NCBI GenBank assembly: GCA_913776615.1
Contig: CAJYPK010000019.1
Span: 62,001-126,000, forward strand
Length of the DNA stretch: 64,000 nt
Origin: an uncultured Hymenobacter sp.
Lineage (GTDB): Bacteria; Bacteroidota; Bacteroidia; Cytophagales; Hymenobacteraceae
Reading direction: 5' to 3'
How positions within the stretch are numbered: the first letter of the stretch is position 1; every line of letters begins with the position of its first letter. This document shows positions 55,582 to 63,130 of the stretch, in pieces. A program made the translations under genes and the position numbers. Below the pieces are notes generated by a model. That model ran no database searches, was not told the DNA's origin, and worked only from the letters and a program-made list of their open reading frames with translations.

Positions 55582-56382
55582 ATGACAACCGAAACCCCTT
55601 CCACCTACAACGATCTCGAAAATCTGCCCACCGCCGCCCTGCTCGCCGGCATGAATCAGCTCGATCAGACAGTGCCGCTGGCCGTGCAGCAGGCCCTGCC
55701 GCAAATCGAGCAGTTGGTCGAAGCCATCGTGGCGCGGCTGGGGGCCGGCGGGCGGTTGTTTTACATCGGGGCGGGCACCAGCGGGCGGCTGGGGGTGGTC
55801 GATGCCTCGGAGTGCCCACCCACCTTTGGCGTACCCGCGGGCTTGGTGGTCGGCATCATCGCCGGGGGCGACGGGGCCATCCGGCAAGCCGTGGAAGGTG
55901 CCGAGGACAACGCTACCCAGGCATGGATTGATTTACAGCAGTTTGGCGTAACTGACAAGGACGTGCTAGTGGGCATCGCCGCCTCGGGCCGTACGCCCTA
56001 CGTAATCGGCGGCCTGCAAGCCGCCCGCGCCGCCGGGCTGGCCACCGGCTGCGTGGTGTGCAACGCCGGCTCGGCCGTGGCGGCGGCCTGCGAGTTTCCG
56101 GTGGAGGTAGTGACCGGCCCCGAGTTCGTTACCGGTAGTACCCGGCTCAAAGCTGGCACGGCCCAAAAACTGGTGCTCAACATGCTGACTACCGCCACCT
56201 TTATCCGGCTGGGTCGGGTAAAAGGCAACAAAATGGTCGATATGCAGCTCAGCAACGACAAGCTGGTGGAGCGCGGCCAGCGGATGCTCATGGACGAGCT
56301 GGGCATTGCCCAGCCCGAGGCAGCTGAGCTGCTACGCCAACACGGTTCCGTGCGGGCGGCCCTGGTGGCTAAGGCCGGGTAG
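55582..56382 (+). CDS. murQ: N-acetylmuramic acid 6-phosphate etherase
   Basis: 266 residues. SIS-fold sugar-phosphate domain with I-G-A-G-T-S-G-R-L-G-V-V-D-A-S-E-C-P-P-T and G-I-A-A-S-G-R-T-P-Y, and K-L-V-L-N-M-L-T-T near the end. It cleaves the lactyl ether of MurNAc-6-P in peptidoglycan recycling. ATG 55582 fits the family start; the length is a little short of typical (about 270-300). Confidence 0.9.
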   Translation: MTTETPSTYNDLENLPTAALLAGMNQLDQTVPLAVQQALPQIEQLVEAIVARLGAGGRLFYIGAGTSGRLGVVDASECPPTFGVPAGLVVGIIAGGDGAIRQAVEGAEDNATQAWIDLQQFGVTDKDVLVGIAASGRTPYVIGGLQAARAAGLATGCVVCNAGSAVAAACEFPVEVVTGPEFVTGSTRLKAGTAQKLVLNMLTTATFIRLGRVKGNKMVDMQLSNDKLVERGQRMLMDELGIAQPEAAELLRQHGSVRAALVAKAG

Positions 56383-56513
56383 CCGCAGCTGAACGTCGCG
56401 AGTTATTTGCGCTTGAAAATCAGCCGGCCGCCTGGGTAAGCTACCGCTTGCCTGAACGATTAGGCCGGGCCGACGTTTTTGCAAGCGGGCCAGCCCAAGC
56501 AGGCCCCGCCTCT

Positions 56514-57080
56514 ATGCATACCATCGAGCCTCACTACAATTGGATCGAGCAGTACTCGGCCACCGACGATCCGCGCTCCCCGCTCTTCGGCACCGAGTAC
56601 AGCCTCGATACCTACTCCAATACCATCTACGGCTATTACATTCACCCGCAGTGGGATAGCCTGGAATCGGAAACGCTGTTCTTTAAAATCCTGTGGGCCG
56701 ACTACGACGAGGGGGCCGCCATCCTGGAGTTTATCGGGGAATGGAACGACGCCATCGAAAACGACATCATGAGTTTGAAGCGCAACATCCTCGATGTGCT
56801 GCTGCACGAGGGCATCCAGCGTTTCATTCTCATCGGCGAAAACGTTTTCAACTTCCACGGCTCCGACGACAGCTACTACGAGGAGTGGTTTGAGGAAGTA
56901 GAGGATGGCTGGATTGCCGGTATTAATTTTCAGGAGCACGTGCGCCGCGAGATGAGCCAGTACAATCTCGACCACTACATCAATTTTGGGGGTGAGCTCG
57001 ACGATTTTCCCTGGCGCACCTACGAGCCCCGTCGTCTATTCGAAGCCGTGGCCAACCTGCTGCGCCGCCGCCTCAACTAA
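56514..57080 (+). CDS. Unknown acidic cytosolic protein, 188 aa
   Basis: M-H-T-I-E-P-H-Y-N-W-I-E-Q-Y, then an acidic and aromatic protein with N-F-H-G-S-D-D-S-Y-Y-E-E-W-F-E-E-V-E-D-G-W and a basic end R-R-R-L-N. No signal peptide or membrane segment. Similar proteins of this length exist in Cytophagales as conserved hypotheticals, as far as I recall; no function can be given. A bidirectional terminator follows. Confidence 0.75.
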   Translation: MHTIEPHYNWIEQYSATDDPRSPLFGTEYSLDTYSNTIYGYYIHPQWDSLESETLFFKILWADYDEGAAILEFIGEWNDAIENDIMSLKRNILDVLLHEGIQRFILIGENVFNFHGSDDSYYEEWFEEVEDGWIAGINFQEHVRREMSQYNLDHYINFGGELDDFPWRTYEPRRLFEAVANLLRRRLN

Positions 57081-57090
57081 GCTACCTACC

Positions 57091-57126
57091 AAAAAGGGCC
57101 ACCCACGTAAGCGGGTGGCCCTTTTT
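57091..57126. terminator. Bidirectional intrinsic terminator
   Basis: AAAAAGGGCCACCC, an 8-nt loop, GGGTGGCCCTTTTT, between the convergent genes ending at 57080 and 57143. Confidence 0.9.
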
Positions 57127-57142
57127 GCAGCACGTAGGCTAC

Positions 57143-57430
57143 TTAGTTCTTCTTCATTTTACGCTCTCTCTTGGGCGTATTGTCGTTGTCTTCCTTTTCA
57201 GCGCCGGGGGCGTCCGTCACGATGCGGCGCTGTTCGGCTACGGTGCCTTTGTATACTTCGGGGCCGTTTTGCTTGCGCGCCTTACGGATGCGCTTCATCT
57301 CAGCCTTGCTCATCGGGGCTTGGCTGGGAGCTGCGATGGTAAAAGCCGTGGCAGTAACGGCCGAGGGCGAAGGAGCGGCCTGTACGGCCGAAGCGCCAGC
57401 CACGAGGGCGGCAAGAAGAATGTTTTTCAT
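57143..57430 (-). CDS. Small secreted basic protein, 95 aa
   Basis: Signal peptide (M-K-N-I-L-L-A-A-L-V-A-G-A-S-A-V-Q-A) followed by a Ser/Pro/Ala stretch and a charged tail (M-K-R-I-R-K-A-R-K, ending R-K-M-K-K-N). No known domain. The ATG at 57430 is chosen for the signal peptide. Confidence 0.6.
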   Translation of the reverse strand: MKNILLAALVAGASAVQAAPSPSAVTATAFTIAAPSQAPMSKAEMKRIRKARKQNGPEVYKGTVAEQRRIVTDAPGAEKEDNDNTPKRERKMKKN

Positions 57431-57623
57431 GGGTTGTGAAGCTGAGTGCTTGAAAGTAGGTAGCAAATATGAGACCCGATACACGAGTTAAAGATTAAAA
57501 GTTTAACTCAAATAATTTTTATTTGTACTTATCAGTTGCGGTGTTAGCTACCAGTTTTTCCTCGCCAATAAGTATGGTCCTTATACGGCCAAGTCAGAAT
57601 GCAGTTTATTCAGGTTATTGCAC

Positions 57624-57658
57624 AAAAAAAGCGCCACCCGGCTGGGTGGCGCTTTTTG
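57624..57658. terminator. Intrinsic terminator
   Basis: AAAAAAAGCGCCACCC, a short loop, GGGTGGCGCTTTTT. It serves the lipoprotein gene on the minus strand (stop at 57705). Confidence 0.85.
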
Positions 57659-57704
57659 CATTATTAGCAGACCTGATTTTTGTCAGGGTTGCTACTAAAA
57701 TTAA

Positions 57705-57926
57705 TTACTTGGGGTCTTTTGCGTCAGCAGCGTCGCCGATAGCTTCGCCTTTTTTGTCGGCCGAGTCACGAACGGCATCAGCTTTGGCTTCGAGCGAATC
57801 AGCTTTAGCTTCGCCAGCTTCTTTTACGGCCGTGCCTTGGGCTTCCATTTGGTCTTCTTTCTTGCTGTCGCACGAAGCGAGCGAGAGGGACATAGCAGCT
57901 ACGGCGAGGAAAAGTACTTTTTTCAT
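57705..57926 (-). CDS. Small lipoprotein, 73 aa
   Basis: Lipobox S-L-A-S-C after M-K-K-V-L-F-L-A-V-A-A-M-S-L. The mature part is Ala/Lys/Asp/Glu-rich with heptad-like repeats (A-K-A-D-S-L-E-A-K-A-D-A-V), so it is probably a helical, coiled-coil envelope lipoprotein. It resembles short stress-type lipoproteins of Bacteroidota in general composition only. Confidence 0.75.
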   Translation of the reverse strand: MKKVLFLAVAAMSLSLASCDSKKEDQMEAQGTAVKEAGEAKADSLEAKADAVRDSADKKGEAIGDAADAKDPK

Positions 57927-58001
57927 GGGGAAGGTGGAAAGTGTTTTTGGAGTTTCCGACCTTAATACTGCCCTACCGTAGAGGTAACCCGTACCAACTG
58001 A

Positions 58002-59321
58002 TTATTTTTTTCTGAAGGCCAGCCCAATCGGCACCCCCGTGAAGTCAAAATGCTCGCGCATCCGGTTTTCGAGGTAGCGGGCGTAGGAGTCGGGGATGTA
58101 CTGCGGCAGGTTGCAGAAGAAAGCAAATACCGGGTTGTGAGTGGGCAGCTGAGTGGCGTACTTGATGCGTACCATCTTGCCCTTTTGAATGGGCGGCGGG
58201 TATTTCTCAATCTCCTTCAGCATCACCTCGTTGAGCTGCGAAGTCGGGATTTTACGGCGCTTGTTTTCGTACACGCTCATAATGACCTCCAGCGCCTTGT
58301 GCACCCGCTGCTTGTTAAGCACCGAGATAAACAGGATGGGGGGGTAGGCGATGGGCGCGATTTTCTCCCGGATCTTGGCCTCGAAGTCGCGGGCGGTATT
58401 GGTTTCCTTGTTTTCCACCAAGTCCCACTTGTTCACCAGAATAACGATGCCCTTGCGGTTTTTGTCGGCCAGCGCGATGATGTTCACATCCTGGGCTTCG
58501 ATACCGCGGCTGGCATCGAGCAGCACCACGCACACGTCGGCGGCCTCCATGGCGCGCAGCGAGCGCATGTTGGAGTAAAACTCGACGTCCTCGTTTACGC
58601 GGGCCTTGCGGCGCAGGCCAGCCGTATCGACCAGCATAAACTCGTGGCCGAAGGCGTTGAACTTGGCCTCGATGGCGTCGCGGGTGGTGCCGGCCTGGTC
58701 GGTCACGATGCTGCGGTCTTCGCCCAGCAATAGGTTGACAAACGATGACTTGCCCACGTTGGGCCGCCCGACGATGGCAATGCGCGGCAGCGCCGAATTA
58801 GGTTCCTCCTCGCCGACTTCCTCGAAGTGGCTCACCACCGCGTCGAGCAATTCGCCGGTGCCCGAGCCGTTTTGCGAGGAGATGGCGAATACCTCCGTGT
58901 CGCCGAGCCCCAGGGCGTAAAACTCGCCCGAGCCGTGCGCCCGAAGGTTGGTATCGGCCTTGTTGGCTACTAAGTAGATGGGTTTTTTACCCACGTAGCG
59001 GCGCAGCACCTGGGCAAACTCCTCGTCCAGGCCATGCAGGCCGGCATCGGCATCGACCATGAAGAGGACCACGTCGGCTTCGTCGATGGCCAGCTTGACC
59101 TGCTTGTTGATTTCGCCCTCGAAAATATCGTCCGAGTTGTGCACGTAGCCGCCCGTGTCGATAACGGTGAAGTTGTGGCCCGTCCAGTCGCCGTAGCCGT
59201 AGTGGCGGTCGCGGGTGACCCCGCTCTGGTTGTCCATGATGGCCTGGCGGCGGCCCACCAAGCGGTTGAAGAGGGTCGACTTGCCCACGTTGGGGCGGCC
59301 GACAATGGCAATGGTATTCAT
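58002..59321 (-). CDS. der: Ribosome-associated GTPase Der (EngA)
   Basis: 439 residues. Two tandem GTPase domains: G-R-P-N-V-G-K-S-T near 8 and G-R-P-N-V-G-K-S-S near 185, each with D-T-x-G and N-K-x-D motifs (V-A-N-K-A-D, L-V-N-K-W-D), and a C-terminal KH-like domain. It is needed for 50S assembly. ATG 59321 begins the first domain. Upstream lies a large palindrome and then era. Confidence 0.95.
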   Translation of the reverse strand: MNTIAIVGRPNVGKSTLFNRLVGRRQAIMDNQSGVTRDRHYGYGDWTGHNFTVIDTGGYVHNSDDIFEGEINKQVKLAIDEADVVLFMVDADAGLHGLDEEFAQVLRRYVGKKPIYLVANKADTNLRAHGSGEFYALGLGDTEVFAISSQNGSGTGELLDAVVSHFEEVGEEEPNSALPRIAIVGRPNVGKSSFVNLLLGEDRSIVTDQAGTTRDAIEAKFNAFGHEFMLVDTAGLRRKARVNEDVEFYSNMRSLRAMEAADVCVVLLDASRGIEAQDVNIIALADKNRKGIVILVNKWDLVENKETNTARDFEAKIREKIAPIAYPPILFISVLNKQRVHKALEVIMSVYENKRRKIPTSQLNEVMLKEIEKYPPPIQKGKMVRIKYATQLPTHNPVFAFFCNLPQYIPDSYARYLENRMREHFDFTGVPIGLAFRKK

Positions 59322-59423
59322 GTTGTTGACTCCAGCCGCCGGCCCGACCAAGTGCGCGGCAGTGCCCGGAGTAATTAAGGTTGAATGGTCGAAATACTTT
59401 ATGAATTATATTATACTAAGAGC

Positions 59424-59594
59424 GAGCGCTGGCCGCAGTTTAGCGCGCAGCGCGTAACTGCTGGCCGATAAGTGGGTGGCAGTCTCCAGACTGCCGAATT
59501 GCTTACCTGTATGCCGCGCTCGCTTGGCAGTCTGGAGACTGCCCCCACTTGCTGGCCAGCAGTTACGCGCTGCGCGCTAAACTGCGGCCAGCGG
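59424..59594. repeat. Large nested palindrome between era and der
   Basis: Outer arms GCGCTGGCCGCAGTTTAGCG (with complement), then CGCGTAACTGCTGGCC and the inner pair GGCAGTCTCCAGACTGCC/GGCAGTCTGGAGACTGCC. Total arms are about 70 bp. It ends 3 bp before the era stop codon. Confidence 0.9.
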
Positions 59595-59596
59595 TA

Positions 59597-60493
59597 CTAT
59601 TGGTAGCCAAAGCGGCTGAGGGCCTTGCTATCGGTGCGCCAGTTTTCATTGACTTTCACGAACAGCTCCAGGAACACCTTTTTCTGGAAAAACTTCTCCA
59701 TTTCTTCCCGTGCCCAGGTGCCGACTTTTTTAAGTGCCTCACCCTTAGCGCCGATGATGATGCCCTTCTGGCTGCTGCGCTCCACGTAGATGACGCCGCG
59801 AATGCGAATAATATCATCGTCCTCCTTGAACTCCTCAATCGTGACTTCGCACGAATAGGGCACTTCTTTTTTGTAGAGCTTGAAAATCTTTTCGCGCACC
59901 ATTTCGGCGGCGAAGAAGCGCTCGGGCTTATCGGTTAGCTCGTCTTTAGGATAGTACGGTGGGTGAATGGGCAGCTTTTCGAGCACCAACTGCAACACCC
60001 GCTCGGTGCCGAAGGCGTTGAGCGCCGAAATGGGCAGAATTTCGGTGGCGTTGGGCAGGTGTTCTTTCCAGTAAGCCAGCTTGGCTTCCACGTCGGACTG
60101 CTCGGCCTGGTCTATCTTATTGACCAGCACGATAATGGGCGTATCCTCGGTTTTGCGCAGGCGCTCGACTACCGGTTCCTCGTCGTGCTTTTCGTAGATG
60201 TCGGTAACGAACAGAATCACGTCGGCATCTTCGAGCGACGAGTACACGAAGGCCATCATGGCGTTGTGCAGCTCGTACTTGGGCTGGATGATGCCGGGCG
60301 TATCGGAGTAAACCAGCTGGAAATCATCGCCGTTGAGGATACCCAGGATGCGGTGGCGGGTGGTCTGGGCTTTGCTCGTGACGATGCTCAGGCGCTCGCC
60401 CACGAGCGCGTTCATCAGCGTCGATTTGCCCACGTTGGGCTTGCCGATGATGCTGACGAAGCCGGCACGGTGTGGCTTATGTTCGGGGTTCAC
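59597..60493 (-). CDS. era: GTPase Era
   Basis: 298 residues. G-K-P-N-V-G-K-S-T (about 18), S-D-T-P-G-I-I, V-N-K-I-D, and the C-terminal KH domain with the G-x-x-G loop I-I-G-A-K-G-E-A (about 252). It binds the 3' end of 16S rRNA in small-subunit maturation. The gene ends 3 bp before a large palindrome separating it from der. Confidence 0.95.
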   Translation of the reverse strand: MNPEHKPHRAGFVSIIGKPNVGKSTLMNALVGERLSIVTSKAQTTRHRILGILNGDDFQLVYSDTPGIIQPKYELHNAMMAFVYSSLEDADVILFVTDIYEKHDEEPVVERLRKTEDTPIIVLVNKIDQAEQSDVEAKLAYWKEHLPNATEILPISALNAFGTERVLQLVLEKLPIHPPYYPKDELTDKPERFFAAEMVREKIFKLYKKEVPYSCEVTIEEFKEDDDIIRIRGVIYVERSSQKGIIIGAKGEALKKVGTWAREEMEKFFQKKVFLELFVKVNENWRTDSKALSRFGYQ

Positions 60494-60520
60494 GCGAGAT
60501 AGGGTTTTGAAAATGAGCCC

Positions 60521-60529
60521 GCAAAGGTA
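60521..60529 (-). promoter_or_regulatory. Candidate -7 element of the era promoter
   Basis: TACCTTTGC on the minus strand, 28 bp before the era start, matching TAnnTTTG. No good -33 TTG was found at the usual distance; that stretch is occupied by the repeat starting about 60540. Confidence 0.45.
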
Positions 60530-60536
60530 CGGCAGA

Positions 60537-60704
60537 TATTAATGATTAATGGTTAGTTGTGAATGATTAACGTTTTTTGCACCGAAGTTGAAGCATAAGC
60601 CCTGACTTTTCGGTTAAGCATCCAGTAGACCTAAAATAGGTGGTTAGCGGCAGATAGTTGGTCCTCTAAGGCATTAACCATTAATCACTAACCATTAATA
60701 ATTA
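60537..60704. repeat. Imperfect inverted repeat between era and hemH
   Basis: ATTAATGATTAATGGTTAG on the left, TTAACCATTAATCACTAACC on the right. The middle (about 60580-60670) holds no gene. It contains the promoter region of hemH. Confidence 0.7.
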
Positions 60705-60710
60705 TAAAAA

Positions 60711-61748
60711 ATGCCTACCCCCGCCCGCCGCATTGGCGTCCTGCTCGTAAACCTGGGCACGCCCGACTCGCCCCAGACCGGCGACGTGCGCCGCTACCTT
60801 AATGAGTTTCTGACCGATGGCCGCGTTATCGATATGCCGGCCGCCGTGCGCTACCCGCTCTTTCAGGGTCTGGTGGTGCCTTTGCGCGCCCCCAAGTCGG
60901 CCAAAGTGTACCAGCAGCTTTGGGATGCCGAGCGTGGCTCGCCGCTGCTTTATCACGGCCTCGATTTAAAAAAGCTGGTGCAGCAAGAGCTAGGAGAGGA
61001 GTACGTAGTGGCCTTCGGGATGCGCTACCAGAAGCCTAGCATCGAAAGCGCGCTGGAGGAGCTGCGCGACGCGGCCGTGGATCGCATTATCGTGCTGCCG
61101 CTGTTTCCGCAGTACGCGGCGGCCAGCACAGGCTCGGTGCAGGAAAAGGTAATGGATATCGTAAAGGATTGGTGGATAGTGCCGACCATCAATTTCATCA
61201 GCACGTTTACCGACGACCCGGGCTTTATCGCCAGCTTCGTGGCGCGGGGTAAGGCCGAGATGGCCAAGCACGACTACGACCACGTCGTATTCAGCTACCA
61301 CGGCATTCCGGAGCGGCACGTGCTCAAGGGCAGTTTCAAGGGATACTGTCAGTTGGGCAAGTGCTGCAACAGCTACAATAAGAACAACCGCTACTGCTAC
61401 CGGGCGCAGTGCTTTGCCACCTCGCGGCTGCTGGCCGCCGGCCTGGGCCTGCGCGACGACCAGTACACCGTGACGTTCCAGAGCCGCCTGCAAAGCCGCC
61501 TGCGCGACCCTTGGCTCCAACCCTACACCGACGAGGTAATCAAGGAGTTCCCCGCCAAAGGTATCAAAAGCGTGCTGGCCTTTTCGCCCGCCTTCGTGGC
61601 CGACTGCCTCGAAACCACCGTGGAAGTCGGCATGGAGTTCAAGGAAATGTTTGAGGAAGCCGGCGGGGGGCACTGGCAGCTGGTGCCTTCGCTCAACTCG
61701 GAGCCGTACTGGGTAACGGCCGTGGCCAATATGGTGCGGGCTAACTAA
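60711..61748 (+). CDS. hemH: Ferrochelatase
   Basis: 345 residues. V-L-L-V-N-L-G-T-P-D-S-P near the start, the catalytic His in F-S-Y-H-G-I-P-E (about 197) and Glu in S-L-N-S-E-P-Y-W near the end. The Cys-rich insert C-Q-L-G-K-C-C-N-S-Y...Y-C-Y-R-A-Q-C around 210-230 is typical of many ferrochelatases. It inserts iron into protoporphyrin IX. Confidence 0.95.
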   Translation: MPTPARRIGVLLVNLGTPDSPQTGDVRRYLNEFLTDGRVIDMPAAVRYPLFQGLVVPLRAPKSAKVYQQLWDAERGSPLLYHGLDLKKLVQQELGEEYVVAFGMRYQKPSIESALEELRDAAVDRIIVLPLFPQYAAASTGSVQEKVMDIVKDWWIVPTINFISTFTDDPGFIASFVARGKAEMAKHDYDHVVFSYHGIPERHVLKGSFKGYCQLGKCCNSYNKNNRYCYRAQCFATSRLLAAGLGLRDDQYTVTFQSRLQSRLRDPWLQPYTDEVIKEFPAKGIKSVLAFSPAFVADCLETTVEVGMEFKEMFEEAGGGHWQLVPSLNSEPYWVTAVANMVRAN

Positions 61749-61780
61749 TAGACTGAACAACTTAACAGCGCAAGCAAAAA

Positions 61781-61880
61781 AGCGCCTGGCATGCTGAGCC
61801 TGCGAAGCATCTTATTACGGTCGAGCGTCACTGTTCTAACCTGATAAGATGCTTCGCAAGCTCAGCATGCCAGGCGCTTA
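61781..61880. repeat. TGCTGAGC-family inverted repeat, copy 4
   Basis: AGCGCCTGGCATGCTGAGCC with its complement at 61861-61880, plus GCGAAGCATCTTA/TAAGATGCTTCGC. The arms extend further out than in the other copies. Confidence 0.85.
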
Positions 61881-61925
61881 CTTTTAGCGAGCGGCCTTAA
61901 AAGTAGTTGCGTATCCGTCAATAAT

Positions 61926-62312
61926 CTAGCTGCCCAGCGCCCGCTGCATGGCATTCTCAAACTCAGCGGGCAGAATAAAATCCACAAACGGCGGGTATTT
62001 GGCGACGGTGTCGCGGCGCAGCGCCGTGACGAACACGCTGCCGCCCTCGGTATCGAGATTGACGGCTTCCAGCGGCAGCAGAATCTGCGTTTCGGCGTGG
62101 GGCGCGGGGGCGGGCACGCCGGGCAGGCCCCGGTCGAGCTGCACGTTGAGGTAAAGCACGCGCCGGGTTTCGAGGTCAACCAGCAACTCGGTGACGGTGC
62201 CGAACGCCTGGCCGTCGCTGCCGCGCACGGGCCAGCCGCGCGGGTCGGGGTCACCGGTGGCCATTTCGAAGGTGGGCAGGTCGCGCAGGCGGCGTAAGAT
62301 GGGGGAACTCAT
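61926..62312 (-). CDS. PRC-barrel domain protein
   Basis: 128 residues. G-W-P-V-R-G-S-D-G-Q-A-F-G-T-V-T-E-L-L-V-D...V-L-Y-L-N-V is a PRC-barrel-like pattern, as in the photosynthetic reaction-centre H subunit and RimM. Cytosolic, without signal peptide. Function unknown; it may be a stress or adaptor protein. The next gene on the same strand begins 11 bp upstream of its start. Confidence 0.7.
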   Translation of the reverse strand: MSSPILRRLRDLPTFEMATGDPDPRGWPVRGSDGQAFGTVTELLVDLETRRVLYLNVQLDRGLPGVPAPAPHAETQILLPLEAVNLDTEGGSVFVTALRRDTVAKYPPFVDFILPAEFENAMQRALGS

Positions 62313-62323
62313 AGCGGGCAGAT

Positions 62324-62950
62324 TTAGAGAACGTCTTTGGCCGGGTAGCTCATGGTATTGAGCAGGTTGGCGACCTGCTTCAGGTAGGCGTGGTTTTTGG
62401 CCTGCTCGGCGGACGAATTGTCGCGGCCCGAAAGCTCGCTGGCTTGCAGCGTGAGGGCGTTGGCCTCGGTTTCGAGGTTGGGGTAGCCTTTTTGCTGCAC
62501 AGCGAGCAGTAGGTTGGCGGCGGCGACGAGGCCGGGGCGCAGGCTGGCGGCCGGGTCATTGTCTTCGAGGCGGGCCGTGGCGCTGGTGAAGTTGTCGCGC
62601 TGCTCGCGGATGGTCGCGTCGTCGCGCAGGTCGGCGCGGTCGGTCAGCTGGGTGAGCTGCGGGGCCAGGGCCAGCAGCTCGGCGCGGCTGGGCGAGGCGC
62701 TACCCAGCGGCGGGCTGGTTTCGAGCGAGTCGCCGGCCGGGGGCGTGGCCCGGGCCTCGGCGGCGGGCGAATCGGGAGCCAGGGTATCGGCGGGCGTGGA
62801 AGCTACCGTGGTAACAGCCGGCGCGGGCTCGTCGGCCGGGTCGGGGCGCAGGTAGAAATAGGCGGCGGCGCCCAGTACCAGCACGGCCAGCGCCACGAGC
62901 AGCCACGGGCTGGGAGAAGATTTTTTAGGTTGAATACGAAGTTCGGCCAT
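62324..62950 (-). CDS. Single-pass membrane protein of unknown function, 208 aa
   Basis: A short basic N-terminus (Q-P-K-K-S-S-P-S-P-W), one membrane helix (about 16-34), a Pro/Ala/Thr/Asp linker to about 85, then a helical C-terminal domain (A-E-L-L-A-L-A-P-Q-L, L-L-A-V-Q-Q-K-G-Y-P). It is probably anchored in the inner membrane with the C-terminal part outside. I do not recognise the family. It is directly upstream of the PRC-barrel gene in the same direction, so they are probably co-transcribed. Confidence 0.75.
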   Translation of the reverse strand: MAELRIQPKKSSPSPWLLVALAVLVLGAAAYFYLRPDPADEPAPAVTTVASTPADTLAPDSPAAEARATPPAGDSLETSPPLGSASPSRAELLALAPQLTQLTDRADLRDDATIREQRDNFTSATARLEDNDPAASLRPGLVAAANLLLAVQQKGYPNLETEANALTLQASELSGRDNSSAEQAKNHAYLKQVANLLNTMSYPAKDVL

Positions 62951-63076
62951 GCTACAGAAGTAAAGGATTGGGCCGAATTACGCAAGGTAGCCTGGGGAGT
63001 TGTGCGGCCGGATTGGGCTTGCGGAGGCCAGCGTCCGCTGGCTGGGGTACGATTCCAGCGACTAGTAGCGGGCAGT

Positions 63077-63112
63077 AAAAAAGCGGCCCCGCGCTAGGCA
63101 GAGCCGCTTTTT
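63077..63112 (-). terminator. Intrinsic terminator of the pectate lyase gene
   Basis: Minus strand: AAAAAGCGGC, loop, GCCGCTTTTTT. It lies 18 bp past the stop codon at 63131. Confidence 0.85.
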
Positions 63113-63130
63113 GCATAGAATTGAGTGCAA

